Under the pieces are notes generated by a model. It was not told where the DNA came from and searched no databases. It worked only from the letters and a program-made list of their open reading frames with translations. A DNA stretch of 64,000 nt from Lycocorax pyrrhopterus obiensis (lineage: Eukaryota; Chordata; Aves; Passeriformes; Paradisaeidae), in contig JACSVZ010000011.1 of assembly GCA_014706295.1 (NCBI GenBank), forward strand, positions 11,066,163-11,130,162, read 5' to 3'. Of this stretch, positions 63,100 to 64,000 are shown one piece after another (position 1 is the first letter of the stretch; every line of letters starts with the position of its first letter). The position numbers and the translations under genes are program-made.

Positions 63100-63290
63100 G
63101 AAGTGTGTGGGCAGGAACGAGTGAGAGAAAGTTAAATTACGATTTTTGTAATTAACCGTTAAAAAAATATGGGACCTATAAATATATAACTACAAACCTA
63201 AATATACATATCTATGCTTATAAATGGGCATTTTTATAAATTAAAATGTGATGCTTTCTTATGATTGGAGAGGCAAAAAAATGTTTTTCC
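63100..63290. promoter_or_regulatory. AT-rich block with AATTAC/GTAATT inverted repeat
   Basis: AATTAC at 63135-63140 and GTAATT at 63148-63153 form a perfect dyad with a 7-base spacer; the wider arms GTTAAATTAC and GTAATTAAC pair with one bulged A. The following 100 bases are rich in TATAAATA-like sequence. A candidate site for a homeodomain dimer. Confidence 0.3.
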
Positions 63291-64000
63291 AAAAGAAAAA
63301 ACAGAAAGACTGCAAGCACTCAAATATCACAGGGTTGCAGCTTGGGGTTTTGTCTCACTGTTGCAAAGATTACAACAATATTCTACAGCTGCATTTCACT
63401 TTACCATATCTTAAAATAAAATAGTAGTTAAAACCAAACCAAAACTAAGGGCCAGTTTTTGTTGCTTAATTCCACAAAGAAAAACACCAGTGAATATATT
63501 AACATCACCTTCGTGTAAGTGAGACTTACACCAGGAGGGGTCTTTGACAGGGTCAAAACAAAAACTTCAGTCTGTCTCAGAAACCCAGTCACCACCATAA
63601 AATTCTGGTAAATGACCCTTAATACTCCAGAATTTAAACAATTTCAGATTCAGATCCCTAGTACCCACTCACATCTCTGCAAAGAGTCTTGCAGAATTAA
63701 ATGAAGGATGAAGATAAATTAATTTCTCTTAATCACTGAGATCGATATTTTCCTATTCTTTGCACTGCACAGTAGTGTTAAACATACACACTTCTGTTTA
63801 TCAGACAGCTCCAAAGTCTTTAAAGAAATTACAAGTATCTTTATAATTCATAAGATTTTTTTTCCCATACGGCATTTCTTTTCCTTTTGTTTATGTTTTG
63901 GAAGGAAACATCAGTAGTACAAAGAAATGTTGCTGCACAGAAAAACCTACCCCTAAAGAGATCCTGCAAAACAACAAAAGAAATGAACACAACCAGGAGG

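Larger units (their letters stand above)
56661..64000. other. Intergenic sequence downstream of IRX6, no gene seen
   Basis: No exon of MMP2, the expected downstream neighbour in vertebrates, is visible and no other protein is recognisable. It contains T18 at 58704-58721 and shorter poly-T runs near 57620, 57750 and 57930. A homeodomain-motif-rich AT block lies at 63100-63290. The rest looks like ordinary intergenic DNA. Confidence 0.6.

Noticed and set aside
56661..64000. Search for MMP2 or other downstream gene exons
   Set aside because: No signal peptide, propeptide cysteine switch or zinc-binding motif seen on either strand; nothing to support a gene here.
1..64000. CRISPR arrays, tRNA or rRNA genes, bacterial operons, selenoprotein elements
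   Set aside because: No spaced direct repeats, no tRNA cloverleaf or rRNA signature recognised by eye; a covariance-model scan was not possible.

Overview
The window looks like vertebrate nuclear DNA, most likely from a bird. One protein gene is split into short exons by consensus GT-AG introns. It sits in an island of CpG-rich DNA flanked by long, AT-rich, gene-free sequence. The only clearly recognisable transposon remnant has the 3' end typical of avian CR1 LINEs. No bacterial, phage or viral gene organisation is visible.

The gene is an Iroquois-class TALE homeobox gene on the + strand, and I identify it as IRX6. Six coding exons between 50114 and 53402 join in frame into a 435-residue protein, close to the human IRX6 length of about 446 as I recall it. 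The protein has the [14 protein letters not shown]-terminal region, a homeodomain with the PYP loop and WFANARRR helix, an acidic poly-Glu tract, and an EKPRIWSLA Iro-box. The exact C-terminus is uncertain because the predicted stop codon overlaps a good splice donor.

Layout. (1) 1-48129 is non-coding and AT-rich, with one CR1 fragment at 8698-9062, homopolymers, small microsatellites and several AT-rich, homeodomain-motif-dense blocks that resemble developmental conserved non-coding elements. (2) 48130-49720 is a CpG island whose downstream edge carries a perfect CRE (TGACGTCA) and which I take as the IRX6 promoter region. (3) 49730-50113 is the probable 5' UTR with short uORFs. (4) 50114-53402 is the coding region, largely CpG-rich. 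(5) 53403 to about 54430 is the 3' UTR, ending near AATAAA at 54409. (6) 54430-56660 alternates AT-rich conserved-looking blocks with further CpG-rich DNA, including a separate island at 55960-56660 that ends in a perfect splice donor. (7) 56661-64000 is non-coding, with no coding exon that I can support.

In vertebrates IRX6 belongs to the IRXB cluster (IRX3, IRX5, IRX6) and lies upstream of MMP2. Neither IRX5 nor MMP2 is in this window, so the flanks are read as the IRX5-IRX6 desert and the IRX6-MMP2 interval; this is inference from known synteny. I found no previously undescribed molecular system. The most distinctive observations are two substitutions in the near-invariant IRX homeodomain helix 1, two NAGNAG acceptors, the stop/donor overlap, a duplicated ATAATTAGCA motif at the promoter-island edge, and the separate 3' CpG island with a splice donor. 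Conservation claims come from sequence texture only; no alignment was possible.
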